A DNA stretch of 64,000 nt, from NCBI RefSeq assembly GCF_014204525.1, contig NZ_JACHLP010000006.1, forward strand, positions 228,360 to 292,359, written 5' to 3'. The notes below the pieces were generated by a model that did not search any database, was not told where the DNA came from, and worked only from the letters and a program-made list of their open reading frames with translations. Source of the stretch: Roseateles oligotrophus. GTDB taxonomy: Bacteria > Pseudomonadota > Gammaproteobacteria > Burkholderiales > Burkholderiaceae_C. Below are positions 52,109 through 61,016 of the stretch, in pieces (within the stretch, counting starts at the first letter, position 1; the number at the start of each line of letters is the position of its first letter). A program made the position numbers and the translations under genes.

Positions 52109-53125
52109 TTACTTTTTGCTTGCGCGGTAAGCCTTCACATGCGCAAAGACCTCGTCAAAGGTCTCGGCCGGCACCATCACGCCGCGGATGCGGGGGTAGA
52201 GCTTGTCGGCCAGCTCGGTCCATTCCTTCAGCTCGGCGGGCGAGGGCTTGTTGATGACGAGGCCGCGTTTTTTCATCGCCTCCACCGCATCAATCACCTC
52301 CTGCCTGGCCTTGGCGCGGATCTGCACCCCCGCCTTGTCGCTGGCCGCGCGCAGCTGCTCCTGCACGGCGGGCGCCATCTCATCCCAGCTCTTTTTGGTG
52401 ATCACCAGGGCGCCGACGATGGGGGCCCAGTTGATCTCCAGCATGTTTGGCGCCGTCATATAGACCTGGCTGGCCAGGGCGAAGTAGGGCGTGGCGGGCA
52501 CGACATTGATCATGCCGGTCTGGATGCTGGGCAGGATGTCGGCCGTCTCCAGCGGGATGGGCGTGTAGCCCAGGCTTTTCATGATGTCTTGCTGCTCGGA
52601 CTCCGCACCCCAGGCGAAGAACTTCATCTTTTTGTAGTCCTCCGGCCGGGTGGCCGGGCTCTTGGAGAAGAAGCGTACCCAGCCCGCATCGCCCCAGGCC
52701 AGCACGACAAAGCCCTTGTCCTGGAACTTCTTCTCCATCGCCGGGCGCATTTTCTCGCGCACATAGTCCAGTTCCTCCCAGCTGCGGAACAGCAGGGGCA
52801 GGTTCTGCAGGGCCGCCACCGTGGGCTCGATCTCGCGCAGGCCCACGACGGACAGCAACGCCCCCTGCAACTGGCCGATGCGCATGCGCCGCGCCATCTC
52901 GGCCTCGCCGCCTTGGCTGCCGTCGGGGTAGATCAGGTATTTGGGCTTGGCCCCGCCCTGGGCCTGCTGGGCCTGGGCCCAGGCCTCGCCGATCTCCATC
53001 AGCTGGCGGTGGTAGAGCGAGTTCTTGGGCACCAGGCTGGCGATGCGCAGGGGCTTGGGCGCCTGGGCCTGAGCGGCCAAGCTGGTGCACAGGGCAAGGA
53101 ACAAGGCTGCGGCGGTTCTACGCAT
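52109..53125 (-). CDS. TRAP transporter substrate-binding protein (DctP family)
   Basis: 338-aa periplasmic binding protein; signal MRRTAAALFLALCTSLAAQAQA. Features: RIASLVPKNSLYHRQLMEIGEAWAQ, VVGLREIEP, SIQTGMINVVPATPYFALASQVYM and KSWDEMAPAVQEQL. ATG 53125 gives the best signal; 53140 is a near alternative. Second gene of the TatT-P-QM operon. Ligand cannot be told; relatives paired with TatT are thought to handle hydrophobic ligands. Confidence 0.9.
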   Translation of the reverse strand: MRRTAAALFLALCTSLAAQAQAPKPLRIASLVPKNSLYHRQLMEIGEAWAQAQQAQGGAKPKYLIYPDGSQGGEAEMARRMRIGQLQGALLSVVGLREIEPTVAALQNLPLLFRSWEELDYVREKMRPAMEKKFQDKGFVVLAWGDAGWVRFFSKSPATRPEDYKKMKFFAWGAESEQQDIMKSLGYTPIPLETADILPSIQTGMINVVPATPYFALASQVYMTAPNMLEINWAPIVGALVITKKSWDEMAPAVQEQLRAASDKAGVQIRAKARQEVIDAVEAMKKRGLVINKPSPAELKEWTELADKLYPRIRGVMVPAETFDEVFAHVKAYRASKK

Positions 53126-53144
53126 GGGGCTGGCTTTCATGGGC

Positions 53145-54008
53145 TCAGAACAAATCGTCGGCCTGGCCCAGCAGCCAGAGCGCGCGCTCCCGCATCAGCT
53201 CGTTGGCCAGACTGGGGTGGGCTTGGGCCGCGCTCACGGCGGCTTGCAGCAGGGCGATGAAGGCGGCCTTGTCCTGCGCCGGCAGGGCGATGCCCTCGGC
53301 TTGAGCGAGCAAGGGGCCGGCTTGCCGGCCTTGGCCCAGGCTGATGGCCTGGTCGAAGAAAGGTCTGGCCTGCACGCTGCTGCCGCCCGGGCGGGCCAGC
53401 TCGAACGTGCCCATCAGGCTGGCCAGATCACCCGCGCCAAACTCGGGCCGCAAGGCGTAGGCCTGGCTGGCCCAGGCCATGGCGCTGGGCAGATCGGCCA
53501 CCGCCTCGGGCGAGTCTTTGGACAGCGAGATATGGCCGCCCCAGGCCGCCGCGGCCCAGTAGGCCAGGCCGACTTGCTCGGGCCGCAGGCCCTGGGGCCG
53601 GGCGGGCAGGGCGCGCAAGGCGTGGTCGCGGGCGCGCAGATACATGCGGGCCGCCCGCTCGCGCAGGGCTTGCGCGGCACGGGCATCGCGCGACTCGATC
53701 TTGTCGGCCTCGAAAGCCAGAAAGGCGTAGGCGTACTGGGTGAAGCCCGCCGCCACGCTTTCCGCCAGCCTGGCGTTGCCGGGGTCCTGGCGCAACAGCG
53801 ACTCGGACAGCTTCAGGTAGAAGGCGCTGGCGTCCTTGGCCAGGCCCAGATCGGTCTCGGCCTTAGCGGCCTGCTCTTGGCTGGCCAGCTCGTCCGCCAT
53901 CCCGCGCAGCAAGAGCAGGCGGGGCGAGCAGGCGCTCAGAAGCAGCAGCAGGGCGCAGACGCTGGAGCAGCGAAGGAAGAGAAAAAAAGCGGGCGCTCGT
54001 CGGGGCAT
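53145..54008 (-). CDS. TatT component, TRAP-associated TPR lipoprotein
   Basis: 287-aa lipoprotein; lipobox LLSAC gives lipidated Cys27. The rest is helical TPR-like repeats (ASAFYLKLSESLLRQDPGNARLAESVAAGFTQYAYAFLAFEADKI...). This matches TatT (PF16811), which in Treponema forms trimers that dock the P component of a TRAP transporter. It is the first gene of the operon, just before the P component. Confidence 0.88.
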   Translation of the reverse strand: MPRRAPAFFLFLRCSSVCALLLLLSACSPRLLLLRGMADELASQEQAAKAETDLGLAKDASAFYLKLSESLLRQDPGNARLAESVAAGFTQYAYAFLAFEADKIESRDARAAQALRERAARMYLRARDHALRALPARPQGLRPEQVGLAYWAAAAWGGHISLSKDSPEAVADLPSAMAWASQAYALRPEFGAGDLASLMGTFELARPGGSSVQARPFFDQAISLGQGRQAGPLLAQAEGIALPAQDKAAFIALLQAAVSAAQAHPSLANELMRERALWLLGQADDLF

Positions 54009-54071
54009 GTGACGAATCTAGCCAGCTTCCGTGACGAGGCCATGTCAAGCCGGTCACCGGGTATCGGTTTA

Positions 54072-54183
54072 GAGCGGCTAACAAAACTCAGCGCAGCGGT
54101 CCTGGCTAGGCGCGCCGTCGAAGACAGTACACCCGGTACGGCGAGACGGCGTAACAACGCCAGGAGAGTTTTGTTAGCCGCTC
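54072..54183. mobile_element. MITE, 112 bp, inserted at the cysB stop codon
   Basis: GAGCGGCTAACAAAACTC (54072-54089) and its exact reverse complement (54166-54183) form 18-bp terminal repeats. TTA flanks both sides (54069-54071 and 54184-54186), consistent with a 3-bp duplication. The right TTA is the cysB stop codon TAA on the minus strand. No coding capacity. Parts recur at 25463-25493 and 49872-49897. Confidence 0.85.
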
Positions 54184-55116
54184 TTACTCCAGCGCCATCG
54201 CCGCCCGCACCGTTTCCTCATCCAGCCCGGTCGCGCATTCCTGCAGGAAGCGGTAGGCATAACCGCGCAGATAGTGGCCACGCTTGAGCGCGATGTGGGT
54301 GGTGTTGGCCTTGAAGAGATGGGCGGCGTTCAGCAGCTGCAGGCCTTGTTCGCCCCCGTCGCGATTGGGCTCAAAAGCCATGCTGGCCACAATGCCCACG
54401 CCCAGGCCGACCTGCACATAGGTCTTGATCACATCGGCATCCAGGGCCGACATGACGATGTCGGGCGCCAGGCCGGCCGCCGCAAAGGTGGCGTCGATGC
54501 GGGCCCGGCCCGTGTAACCTTGGTGATAGGTGATCAGCGGATGCTCGGCCAGGGCTTCCAGGCTCAGCAGCGGCAACTGGCTCAGCGCATGGCCTTGTGG
54601 CACGACCACGGCGTGATGCCATTCGTAGAAGGGGAAGGTCACAAAGGCCGGGTCGCGATCCAGCGCCTCGGTGGCGATGCCGATATCGGCCTCGCCGGAC
54701 TGCAAGAGGGTGACGATCTCCGCCGGGTTGGCCTGATGCAGCACCAGATGCACGCGCGGGAAGGCGGCCTTGAAGCGGGCCACGATCTGCGGCAGGGCGT
54801 AGCGGGCCTGGGTGTGGGTGGTGGCGATGGTCAGCTGGCCTTGCTCGGCATCGGCGAACTGATCGGCCAGGCGCTTGATATTGCGCGCGTCCAGCAGCAT
54901 GCGCTCGACGATCACCGCCAGCTCCTTGCCCGGCGCCGTCAGGCCTAACAGCCGTTTGCCACGGCGCACGAACAGCTCCACGCCCAGCTCATCTTCCAGG
55001 TCCTTGATGTGCTTGCTGACGCCCGACTGCGAGGTGAACAGCGCCGCCGCCACCTCGGTCAGATTGAAGTTCTGCTGGACCGCTTCGCGGATGATGCGCA
55101 GTTGCTGGAAGTTCAT
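54184..55116 (-). CDS. cysB: LysR-family sulfur regulator CysB
   Basis: 310-aa LysR regulator. The N-terminal HTH is the CysB/Cbl type: [41 protein letters not shown]. The effector domain includes [12 protein letters not shown] and [18 protein letters not shown], which in CysB bind sulfate/N-acetylserine. It overlaps the cysA stop as ATGA and is last in the sbp-cysTWA-cysB operon, so it likely controls its own operon. It may also control the two 24-nt elements near 40.4 and 43.4 kb. Confidence 0.93.
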   Translation of the reverse strand: MNFQQLRIIREAVQQNFNLTEVAAALFTSQSGVSKHIKDLEDELGVELFVRRGKRLLGLTAPGKELAVIVERMLLDARNIKRLADQFADAEQGQLTIATTHTQARYALPQIVARFKAAFPRVHLVLHQANPAEIVTLLQSGEADIGIATEALDRDPAFVTFPFYEWHHAVVVPQGHALSQLPLLSLEALAEHPLITYHQGYTGRARIDATFAAAGLAPDIVMSALDADVIKTYVQVGLGVGIVASMAFEPNRDGGEQGLQLLNAAHLFKANTTHIALKRGHYLRGYAYRFLQECATGLDEETVRAAMALE

Positions 55117-56165
55117 GCAGCCTCGAACAGGCTCAGGCGCGAGGCATTCAGGCGCACCTTCTGCCCGCCTTGCAGGTTCAGGGCCAAGGCTTGTTCGCGG
55201 CTCAGCTCGGCTTCCAGATGCTGGCCATTGGGGCCCAGCAGCTCGACCCTGGCGGCGGCGCCGAAGCTCAGCACGCGGTCCACCGTGGCGGGCAGGCCTG
55301 CCGCATTGGCGTCGGTCAGGATCTTGAGCTCGTGCGGGCGGGCATAGGCTTGCACATGGCCGGTCTGGATCAGGCTGTCGCCATGGCTCAGCTGATGCTC
55401 GCCGATATGCACGGCGCCACCGGCGGCCTGGCCCTCGAAGCGGTTGACCGCGCCGAGGAAGCCGTAGACAAAAGGCGTGGCCGGGCGCTCGTAGACCTCT
55501 TGCGGCGTGCCCACCTGCTCGACGCGGCCGTGGTCCATCAGCACCACGCGGTCGGCCACTTCCAGCGCTTCTTCCTGGTCGTGGGTGACGAAGACGCTGG
55601 TGATGTGCAAATCGTCGTGCAGGCGGCGCAGCCAGCGGCGCAGCTCCTTGCGCACCTTGGCGTCCAGGGCGCCGAAGGGCTCGTCCAGCAGCAGCACGCG
55701 CGGCTCCACGGCCAGGGCGCGGGCCAGGGCGATGCGCTGGCGCTGGCCGCCGCTGAGCTGGGGCGGGAAGCGGTCCGAGAGCCAGTCCAGCTGCACCAGA
55801 TTCAGCAGCTCATGCACCTTCTTCTTGATGACGGCCTCGCTGGGCCGCTCCTTGCGCGGCTTGACGCGCAGACCGAAGGCCACGTTGTCGAACACCGTCA
55901 TATGGCGGAACAGAGCGTAGTGCTGGAACACAAAGCCGACCTGGCGCTCGCGCACATGGGTGTCGGAGGCGTCCTCGCCATCGAGCAAGACCTGACCCCG
56001 GTCGGCCGTCTCCAGGCCGGCGATGATGCGCAATAGCGTGGTCTTGCCGCAGCCCGAGGGGCCCAGCAAGGCCACCAGCTCGCCGGTGGGGAAGTCCAGG
56101 CTGACGTCGCCCAGAGCGGTGAAGGCACCAAAGCTCTTGTTGATATGTCTAACTTGAATGCTCAT
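55113..56165 (-). CDS. cysA: Sulfate/thiosulfate ABC transporter ATP-binding protein
   Basis: 350-aa ATPase. Walker [11 protein letters not shown]-loop FVFQHYALF, signature [15 protein letters not shown], Walker [13 protein letters not shown] and H-loop [17 protein letters not shown]-like regulatory domain follows at residues 240-350. ATG 56165 behind GGAG is preferred to 56201. It powers CysT/CysW. A long hairpin separates it from cysW. Confidence 0.95.
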   Translation of the reverse strand: MSIQVRHINKSFGAFTALGDVSLDFPTGELVALLGPSGCGKTTLLRIIAGLETADRGQVLLDGEDASDTHVRERQVGFVFQHYALFRHMTVFDNVAFGLRVKPRKERPSEAVIKKKVHELLNLVQLDWLSDRFPPQLSGGQRQRIALARALAVEPRVLLLDEPFGALDAKVRKELRRWLRRLHDDLHITSVFVTHDQEEALEVADRVVLMDHGRVEQVGTPQEVYERPATPFVYGFLGAVNRFEGQAAGGAVHIGEHQLSHGDSLIQTGHVQAYARPHELKILTDANAAGLPATVDRVLSFGAAARVELLGPNGQHLEAELSREQALALNLQGGQKVRLNASRLSLFEAA

Positions 56166-56189
56166 GAGAACCAAAACTCCGAAATACGA

Positions 56190-56262
56190 CCACAGAGACA
56201 CAGAGACACAGAGAAATGCAAAGCAAAAGCTGTTTCAGCTCTGTGACTCTGTGTCTCTGTGG
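56190..56262. repeat. CACAGAG inverted repeat in the cysW-cysA gap
   Basis: CCACAGAGACACAGAGACACAGAG-type left arm (56190-56213) pairs with 56239-56262 at all but one or two positions, with a 25-base loop. The unit ACACAGAG is itself tandemly repeated. Eight T residues follow on the plus strand only, so it is not a minus-strand terminator; it may process or stabilise the operon message. Confidence 0.75.
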
Positions 56263-56272
56263 TTGATTTTTT

Positions 56273-57166
56273 TTAGCGATTGACCATCACAGCCGTATGG
56301 GCACGCCACTCGACGAATTGCTTCAGAACCAGGGTCACCAGGGCCAGCAAGGCCAGGATGGAGGCGACGGCAAAGGCCGCGGCGAACTGGTATTCGTTGT
56401 ACAAAATTTCCACATGCAGGGGCAGGGTGTTGGTCAGGCCGCGGATATGGCCGGACACCACCGACACCGCACCGAACTCACCCATGGCGCGGGCGTTACA
56501 CAGGATCACGCCGTAGAGCAGGCCCCACTTCACATTCGGCAGCGTGACCAGCCAGAAGGTCTTCCAGCCCGAGGCGCCCAGCACGGTGGCGGCTTCTTCC
56601 TCGTCGCGGCCTTGTGCCTGCATCAGCGGGATCAGCTCGCGCGCCACAAAGGGGAAGGTGACGAAGATGGTGGCCAGCACAATGCCCGGCACGGCGAAGA
56701 TGATCTTCACATCGTGTTCCGCCAGCCAGGGGCCGAACCAGCCCTGCGCGCCGAACAGCAGCACATAGATCAGGCCGGCCACGACGGGCGAGACCGAGAA
56801 GGGCAGGTCGATCAGCGTGATCAGCAACTGCTTGCCGCGGAAATCATGCTTGGCGATGGCCCAGGCCGCGCTGACGCCAAACACCAGATTCAGCGGCACC
56901 GAGATCAGCGCGGCGATCAGGGTCAGCTTGATGGCGGAGACCGCATCGGCTTCGATGATGGAGGCCAGGTAGACATCCAAGCCCTTGCGCAAGGCCTCGG
57001 TGAACACCGCCACCAGGGGTAGCACCAGGAAGAGGGCGAAGAAGCCCAGGCCCAGGCCCAGCAAGGTGTAGCGAACCCAGGGCGCCTCGCGGGTGGCGGG
57101 GTTGCTCTGGTAGCGGCCCTGGGCGGCGCTCTGAGTGGCGCCCAGTGAGGAAATGACGGCGGCCAT
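56273..57166 (-). CDS. cysW: Sulfate/thiosulfate ABC transporter permease
   Basis: 297-aa inner-membrane permease with six helices. Family landmarks: [13 protein letters not shown] near the N-terminus, [15 protein letters not shown] and the EAA loop region [55 protein letters not shown] stretch identifies CysW rather than CysT. Starts in ATAA overlap with the cysT stop. Confidence 0.94.
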   Translation of the reverse strand: MAAVISSLGATQSAAQGRYQSNPATREAPWVRYTLLGLGLGFFALFLVLPLVAVFTEALRKGLDVYLASIIEADAVSAIKLTLIAALISVPLNLVFGVSAAWAIAKHDFRGKQLLITLIDLPFSVSPVVAGLIYVLLFGAQGWFGPWLAEHDVKIIFAVPGIVLATIFVTFPFVARELIPLMQAQGRDEEEAATVLGASGWKTFWLVTLPNVKWGLLYGVILCNARAMGEFGAVSVVSGHIRGLTNTLPLHVEILYNEYQFAAAFAVASILALLALVTLVLKQFVEWRAHTAVMVNR

Positions 57167-58056
57167 TATTTGCGACCTTCCTGGCCGTTACGTTTGGTGC
57201 TCCAGGCCTGCAGGCCATTGATGGCCAGCAGCAGCACAAAGGAGAAGATCAGCATCACGGTGGCGATGGCCGTGGCGCCCACATAGTCGTACTGCTCCAG
57301 CTTGGAGATGATCATCAGCGGCGTGATCTCGCTGACCATGGGCAGATTGCCGGCGATGAAGATCACCGAACCGTACTCACCCACGGCGCGGGCAAAGGCC
57401 AGCGCAAAGCCGGTCAGCAAGGCCGGGGTCAACGTGGGCAGCACCACCAGGCGGAAGGTCTGCCAGCGATGCGCACCCAGCGAGGCGGCGGCTTCTTCCA
57501 GCTCGGTCTCCATATCTTCCAGCACCGGCTGCACCGTGCGCACGATGAAGGGCAGGCCGATGAAGATCAGCGCCACCAGCACGCCCAGAGGCTTGAAGGC
57601 CACCTGGATTCCCCAGGGCGCCAGCAGCTGGCCTAACCAGCCATTCGGTGCGTAAAGCGCCGTCAGGGCGATGCCGGCCACGGCCGTGGGCAGGGCAAAG
57701 GGCAGGTCGATCAGCGCATCGACGATCTTCTTGCCCGGGAACTCGTAGCGCACCAGCGACCAGGCCAGGATCAGGCCGAAGACCAGATTGATGGAGGCCG
57801 CCAGCAGCGAAGCGCCAAAGCTCAGTTTGTAGGAGGCCAGCACCCGCGGCGCGGTGGCCGCGGCCCAGAAGGCCTCGAAGCCATGGCCGGCCGATTTGAT
57901 GAACACCGCCGAGAGCGGGATCAGGATGATCAGCGAGAGATAAAAGAGCGTGAAGCCCATGGTGGGCGCGAAGCCGGGCAGCACGCGGCGCGGCTTGCGC
58001 TTCTTGGCCTGGGCCGGCGCCTCGGCGGGCGCTTGATTCATAACAGCGGTGTTCAT
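57166..58056 (-). CDS. cysT: Sulfate/thiosulfate ABC transporter permease
   Basis: 296-aa permease, partner of CysW. Features: [71 protein letters not shown] and [25 protein letters not shown], the latter typical of CysT (CysU). It follows the binding-protein gene by 19 bp. Confidence 0.94.
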   Translation of the reverse strand: MNTAVMNQAPAEAPAQAKKRKPRRVLPGFAPTMGFTLFYLSLIILIPLSAVFIKSAGHGFEAFWAAATAPRVLASYKLSFGASLLAASINLVFGLILAWSLVRYEFPGKKIVDALIDLPFALPTAVAGIALTALYAPNGWLGQLLAPWGIQVAFKPLGVLVALIFIGLPFIVRTVQPVLEDMETELEEAAASLGAHRWQTFRLVVLPTLTPALLTGFALAFARAVGEYGSVIFIAGNLPMVSEITPLMIISKLEQYDYVGATAIATVMLIFSFVLLLAINGLQAWSTKRNGQEGRK

Positions 58057-58075
58057 CGGGTCCGGAGATCAGGCT

Positions 58076-59122
58076 TCAGCGTTTTTGGGCGGCGACGATC
58101 TGGTCGTAAGTGCCGCCGTCGGCAAAGTGGGTCTTGCTGACCTTGGGCCAGCCGCCCAGGGTCTGCTCCACCGAGAACAGCTTGATATTGCTGAAGCGCT
58201 TGGCATTGGCCTTGAAGATGGCCGCGTCACGCGGGCGGAAGTTGTGGCGGGCGATGATTTCCTGCGCGGCCGGGGTGAACAAAAAGTCCAGATAAGCCTT
58301 GGCCAGCTCGCTCGTGCCCTTCTTGGCCGCGACCTTGTCCACGATCGCCACCGGCGCCTCGGCCTCGATGGAGACGCTGGGGCTGACCACCTCGAACTGG
58401 CCCTTGCCGAATTCGTTCTCGATCAGCTCGGCCTCGGATTCAAAAGTCAGCAGCACGTCACCAATGCCGCGCTGCGTGAAGGTGGTGGTGGCGCCGCGGC
58501 CGCCGCCGTCCAGCACCGGCACATTGGCGAAGATCTTGGACACCAGCTCCTTGGCCTGGGCCTCGCTGCCGCCCTTGGCGATCACGCTGCCCCAGGCGGC
58601 CAGATAGCTGTAGCGCCCATTGCCCGTGACCTTGGGGTTAGGGATGATGACTTGCACGCCGGCCCGGCTCAGATCGGCCCAGTCCTTGATGCCCTTGGGA
58701 TTGCCCTTGCGCACCAGGAACAGGATGGTCGAGCTATAGGGCGCGGCATTGCTGGGGAAGCGCTTGCGCCAGTCGGCCGGGGTCAGGCCCTTCTCGGCCA
58801 GCACGTCCACATCGGTGGCCTGGTTCATGGTCACCACATCGGCCTCCAGGCCGCCGATCACCGAGCCGATCTGCTTGCTGGAGCCGCCATGCGACTGGTT
58901 CAGTGTGACGCTCTTGCCGGTCTTGGCCTTCCAGGCGGCGGCGAAGGCGGGGTTGATCTCCTTGTACAGCTCGCGGCTGACGTCGTAGGACACATTCAGC
59001 AGCGTCTGCTCGCCGGCCTGTGCACGAGCCAGGCCGGCGCTGGCCAGCAGGGTGGCCGACAGCAAAGCCAGCGTCAAAACGCTGCGACGCGAGGACGGGT
59101 TGGAGCGGGTGTCTGTGGACAT
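58076..59122 (-). CDS. sbp: Sulfate-binding protein, first gene of the cys transport operon
   Basis: 348-aa periplasmic sulfate-binding protein. Signal RRSVLTLALLSATLLASAGLARA. Signatures: [58 protein letters not shown] and PNPKVTGNGRYSYLAAWGS. It is a paralogue of the protein at 39314-40339. It delivers sulfate or thiosulfate to CysTWA encoded downstream. Confidence 0.94.
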   Translation of the reverse strand: MSTDTRSNPSSRRSVLTLALLSATLLASAGLARAQAGEQTLLNVSYDVSRELYKEINPAFAAAWKAKTGKSVTLNQSHGGSSKQIGSVIGGLEADVVTMNQATDVDVLAEKGLTPADWRKRFPSNAAPYSSTILFLVRKGNPKGIKDWADLSRAGVQVIIPNPKVTGNGRYSYLAAWGSVIAKGGSEAQAKELVSKIFANVPVLDGGGRGATTTFTQRGIGDVLLTFESEAELIENEFGKGQFEVVSPSVSIEAEAPVAIVDKVAAKKGTSELAKAYLDFLFTPAAQEIIARHNFRPRDAAIFKANAKRFSNIKLFSVEQTLGGWPKVSKTHFADGGTYDQIVAAQKR

Positions 59123-59182
59123 GGTGGCAAGCGCGAGAAGCGAGGCTGTGGATCAAGGCTTCGCAGGATGCCTGCAAGTTCT

Positions 59183-59232
59183 TATTCAAGGAACAACTGT
59201 TTTGATATTTGCTTATCCGAATAAAGCAAATA
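59183..59232 (-). promoter_or_regulatory. AT-rich CysB-type control region of the cys operon
   Basis: TATTTGCTT (59206-59214) and AAGCAAATA (59224-59232) form a perfect 9-bp inverted repeat spaced 9 bp. The AT-rich stretch also has TTATTCAAGGAAC (59183-59195) and TTATCCGAATAA (59213-59224), resembling CysB half-sites. It lies 60-110 bp upstream of sbp and stands out in a GC-rich genome. Confidence 0.6.
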
Positions 59233-59341
59233 GAAAAAAGAGCAAAGCCAGGGCTTGATGGCGACTTCCGCCCTGCAGCACAAGGTGTTGCCTGTCACAT
59301 TGCTTGGGCCTTAGGCACCCGAATGAGTGCTCTTCGAGTGA

Positions 59342-59653
59342 TCAGCGCTTGGGATCCGAGCTGCTTGCCGCGCCCTGGCGCAGGCCGTCGACTACCTCTT
59401 TGGCCTCTTTGAGGCCCAGGCCGGTCTGCTCGCGGTAGGCCTTGATGGTCTCGATCTGGGTCTTGGGGTCGCGGGCCAGGGCCTTGACCTGCTCGGAGGG
59501 CTCTTCAAAGCGGCCCTCGGCCGCCACCTTGAAATGCCGTAGCAAGGCGTCGAGCTGGGTTTCCAGCCGCCCTATGCGGCTGTGCAGGCGGCTCAGCTGG
59601 AAGATGCAAAAAATCAGCAACAGGGCCAGCAGCCAGGGTTCGATGCTCTTCAT
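59342..59653 (-). CDS. Membrane-anchored ribosomal L7/L12 C-terminal-like protein
   Basis: 103-aa protein. One N-terminal helix (WLLALLLIFCIFQLSRL) acts as anchor, then a coiled-coil stretch (SRIGRLETQLDALLRHF). The C-terminal domain KTQIETIKAYREQTGLGLKEAKEVVDGL copies the GLGLKEAK core of ribosomal protein L7/L12. Small proteins with this fusion are common in proteobacteria; a role in membrane-linked translation factors has not been shown. Its ATG overlaps the frame of the upstream antitoxin remnant. Confidence 0.8.
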   Translation of the reverse strand: MKSIEPWLLALLLIFCIFQLSRLHSRIGRLETQLDALLRHFKVAAEGRFEEPSEQVKALARDPKTQIETIKAYREQTGLGLKEAKEVVDGLRQGAASSSDPKR

Positions 59654-59864
59654 GGGTGTGTCCTCGCCGCTTGGGTTGGCCTTTTTACCTGCCTATTCCC
59701 ACTGTCCGCAAGGCCTTCAGCTCGGTGCTGAGCCAAATAGCGCTTTCCTGCGGCAGCGCCCGACTCCAGCAGCTTGACCAGATGCGGCCTTGACACATTG
59801 AACAGATCGGTGGCTTCCTGCGTGCTCACCACCCGCGTCGCCCCGATTGATCGAGGTTCAGATG
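59650..59864 (-). pseudogene. Excisionase/antitoxin-type HTH gene remnant
   Basis: The minus-strand frame reads RVVSTQEATDLFNVSRPHLVKLLESG, matching the first half of DNA-binding antitoxins of the excisionase fold (xxTTQEAADLLNVSRP). After LESG the sequence diverges (AAAGKRYLAQHRAEGLADSGN) with no second half of the domain or partner toxin. No ATG; the frame opens after a stop near 59865. Probably a degraded toxin-antitoxin gene; a 60-aa product from GTG 59832 is possible. Confidence 0.55.
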
Positions 59865-60206
59865 CGTATCAGCAAAAAGGGAGTGTTGAAGATCATGGCA
59901 AGTCTATTGGGCCTTGGGGCCGTGGGGGGAGCGTTGTGGTGGTCGCTGTTCGGGCTCAAGCCCTACGACATCAGGCCGGAGCAGATGCGCGCCCGCTACA
60001 CCCATGGCGCGATCACGCCGCCGCAGGCGGAGCTGACGCCGCTGAAGGAGCAGGGCGCCACGGTGCATGGCGTCGACCTGCAACTGAGCAGCTTCGATGG
60101 CAGCCCGCTGTCCGGTCGGCTGATCTACCCCGGCGACCCGGCCAAGGCCGACAAGCGTCATCTCCGCTTCCCAAAGGGGCCACTTGCTGCCGGCTGCATA
60201 TCCTGA
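59862..60206 (+). pseudogene. N-terminal fragment of an exported alpha/beta hydrolase
   Basis: ATG 59862 after GAGG (59853-59856) begins MRISKKGVLKIMASLLGLGAVGGALWW, a signal or anchor. It then reads VDLQLSSFDGSPLSGRLIYPGDPAKADKR, typical of the first strand pair of alpha/beta hydrolase-fold proteins. After residue 98 the fold breaks off (HLRFPKGPLAAGCIS) and no GxSxG elbow follows. Truncation near 60160 by deletion or an old insertion is likely. Confidence 0.65.
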
Positions 60207-60356
60207 ATCCCTGGGGGAGTGGTTCTAGGCATGGTTCAGGCCTCAGCAAAAACGTTCGATCTGCGCATGTGCGGAAGCCGGGGTTGCGTACTTCGGCGAA
60301 ACTGACCGCCTTCTCCGACTGCCCAACCACCCGCCAGCGATCCATCGCCACCGCGC

Positions 60357-61016
60357 ATGCATATCCTTCTGATCGAAGACGACCTGTCCCTGGGTTCGGC
60401 CCTGCTGGGCGCCCTGCAGCTGGACGCCTTCAGCGTGCAGTGGCTGCGGCGTGCCGGCGATGCCCCGCGCTGCCTGGACGACGCGAGCTGCAGCGCCGTG
60501 ATCCTGGACCTTGGCCTGCCCGACGGCAGCGGGCTGGACCTGCTGCGGCGCTGGCGCGCCCGGGATGTGCGGACGCCGATCCTACTGATCACCGTCCAGG
60601 GCAGCCTGGATGCCCGCCTGACCGGGCTGGACGCCGGCGCGGATGACTACCTGGTCAAGCCCTTTGAAACACCCGAGCTGCTCGCCCGCCTGCGCGCGGT
60701 GCTGCGGCGGCAGGCGGCCCAGGCCGGCGACACGTGGCGCTTCGGCGCGCTGAGCCTGCTGCCGCGGCAGTCACTGGCCCAGCTGGAGGGCCGCACGCTC
60801 GATCTCACGCCGCGCGAGTTCCAGCTCCTGCTGGCGCTGGCCGAAGGCCGCGGCGAGGTGGTCGGCAAGCGCACGCTGGCTCAGCGGCTGGAGCCGCTGG
60901 GTGAGGCGCTGGACACCACCGCGCTGCAGGTGCATCTGAGCAATCTGCGGCGCAAGATCGGCGCGCAGCGCATCGGCACGCTGCGCGGCGTCGGCTACTG
61001 GCTGGAGTCACTGTGA
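60357..61016 (+). CDS. OmpR-family response regulator (second system)
   Basis: 219-aa regulator. Receiver with Asp8/Asp9, phosphoacceptor Asp51 (VILDLGLPDGSG) and VKPFETPE. Winged helix ends RIGTLRGVGYWLES. Related to but clearly distinct from the regulator at 1247-1936. Its TGA overlaps the kinase start GTG at 61013. It starts about 200 bp after the hydrolase fragment. The likely target is the beta-lactamase-like gene downstream, by position only. Confidence 0.92.
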   Translation: MHILLIEDDLSLGSALLGALQLDAFSVQWLRRAGDAPRCLDDASCSAVILDLGLPDGSGLDLLRRWRARDVRTPILLITVQGSLDARLTGLDAGADDYLVKPFETPELLARLRAVLRRQAAQAGDTWRFGALSLLPRQSLAQLEGRTLDLTPREFQLLLALAEGRGEVVGKRTLAQRLEPLGEALDTTALQVHLSNLRRKIGAQRIGTLRGVGYWLESL

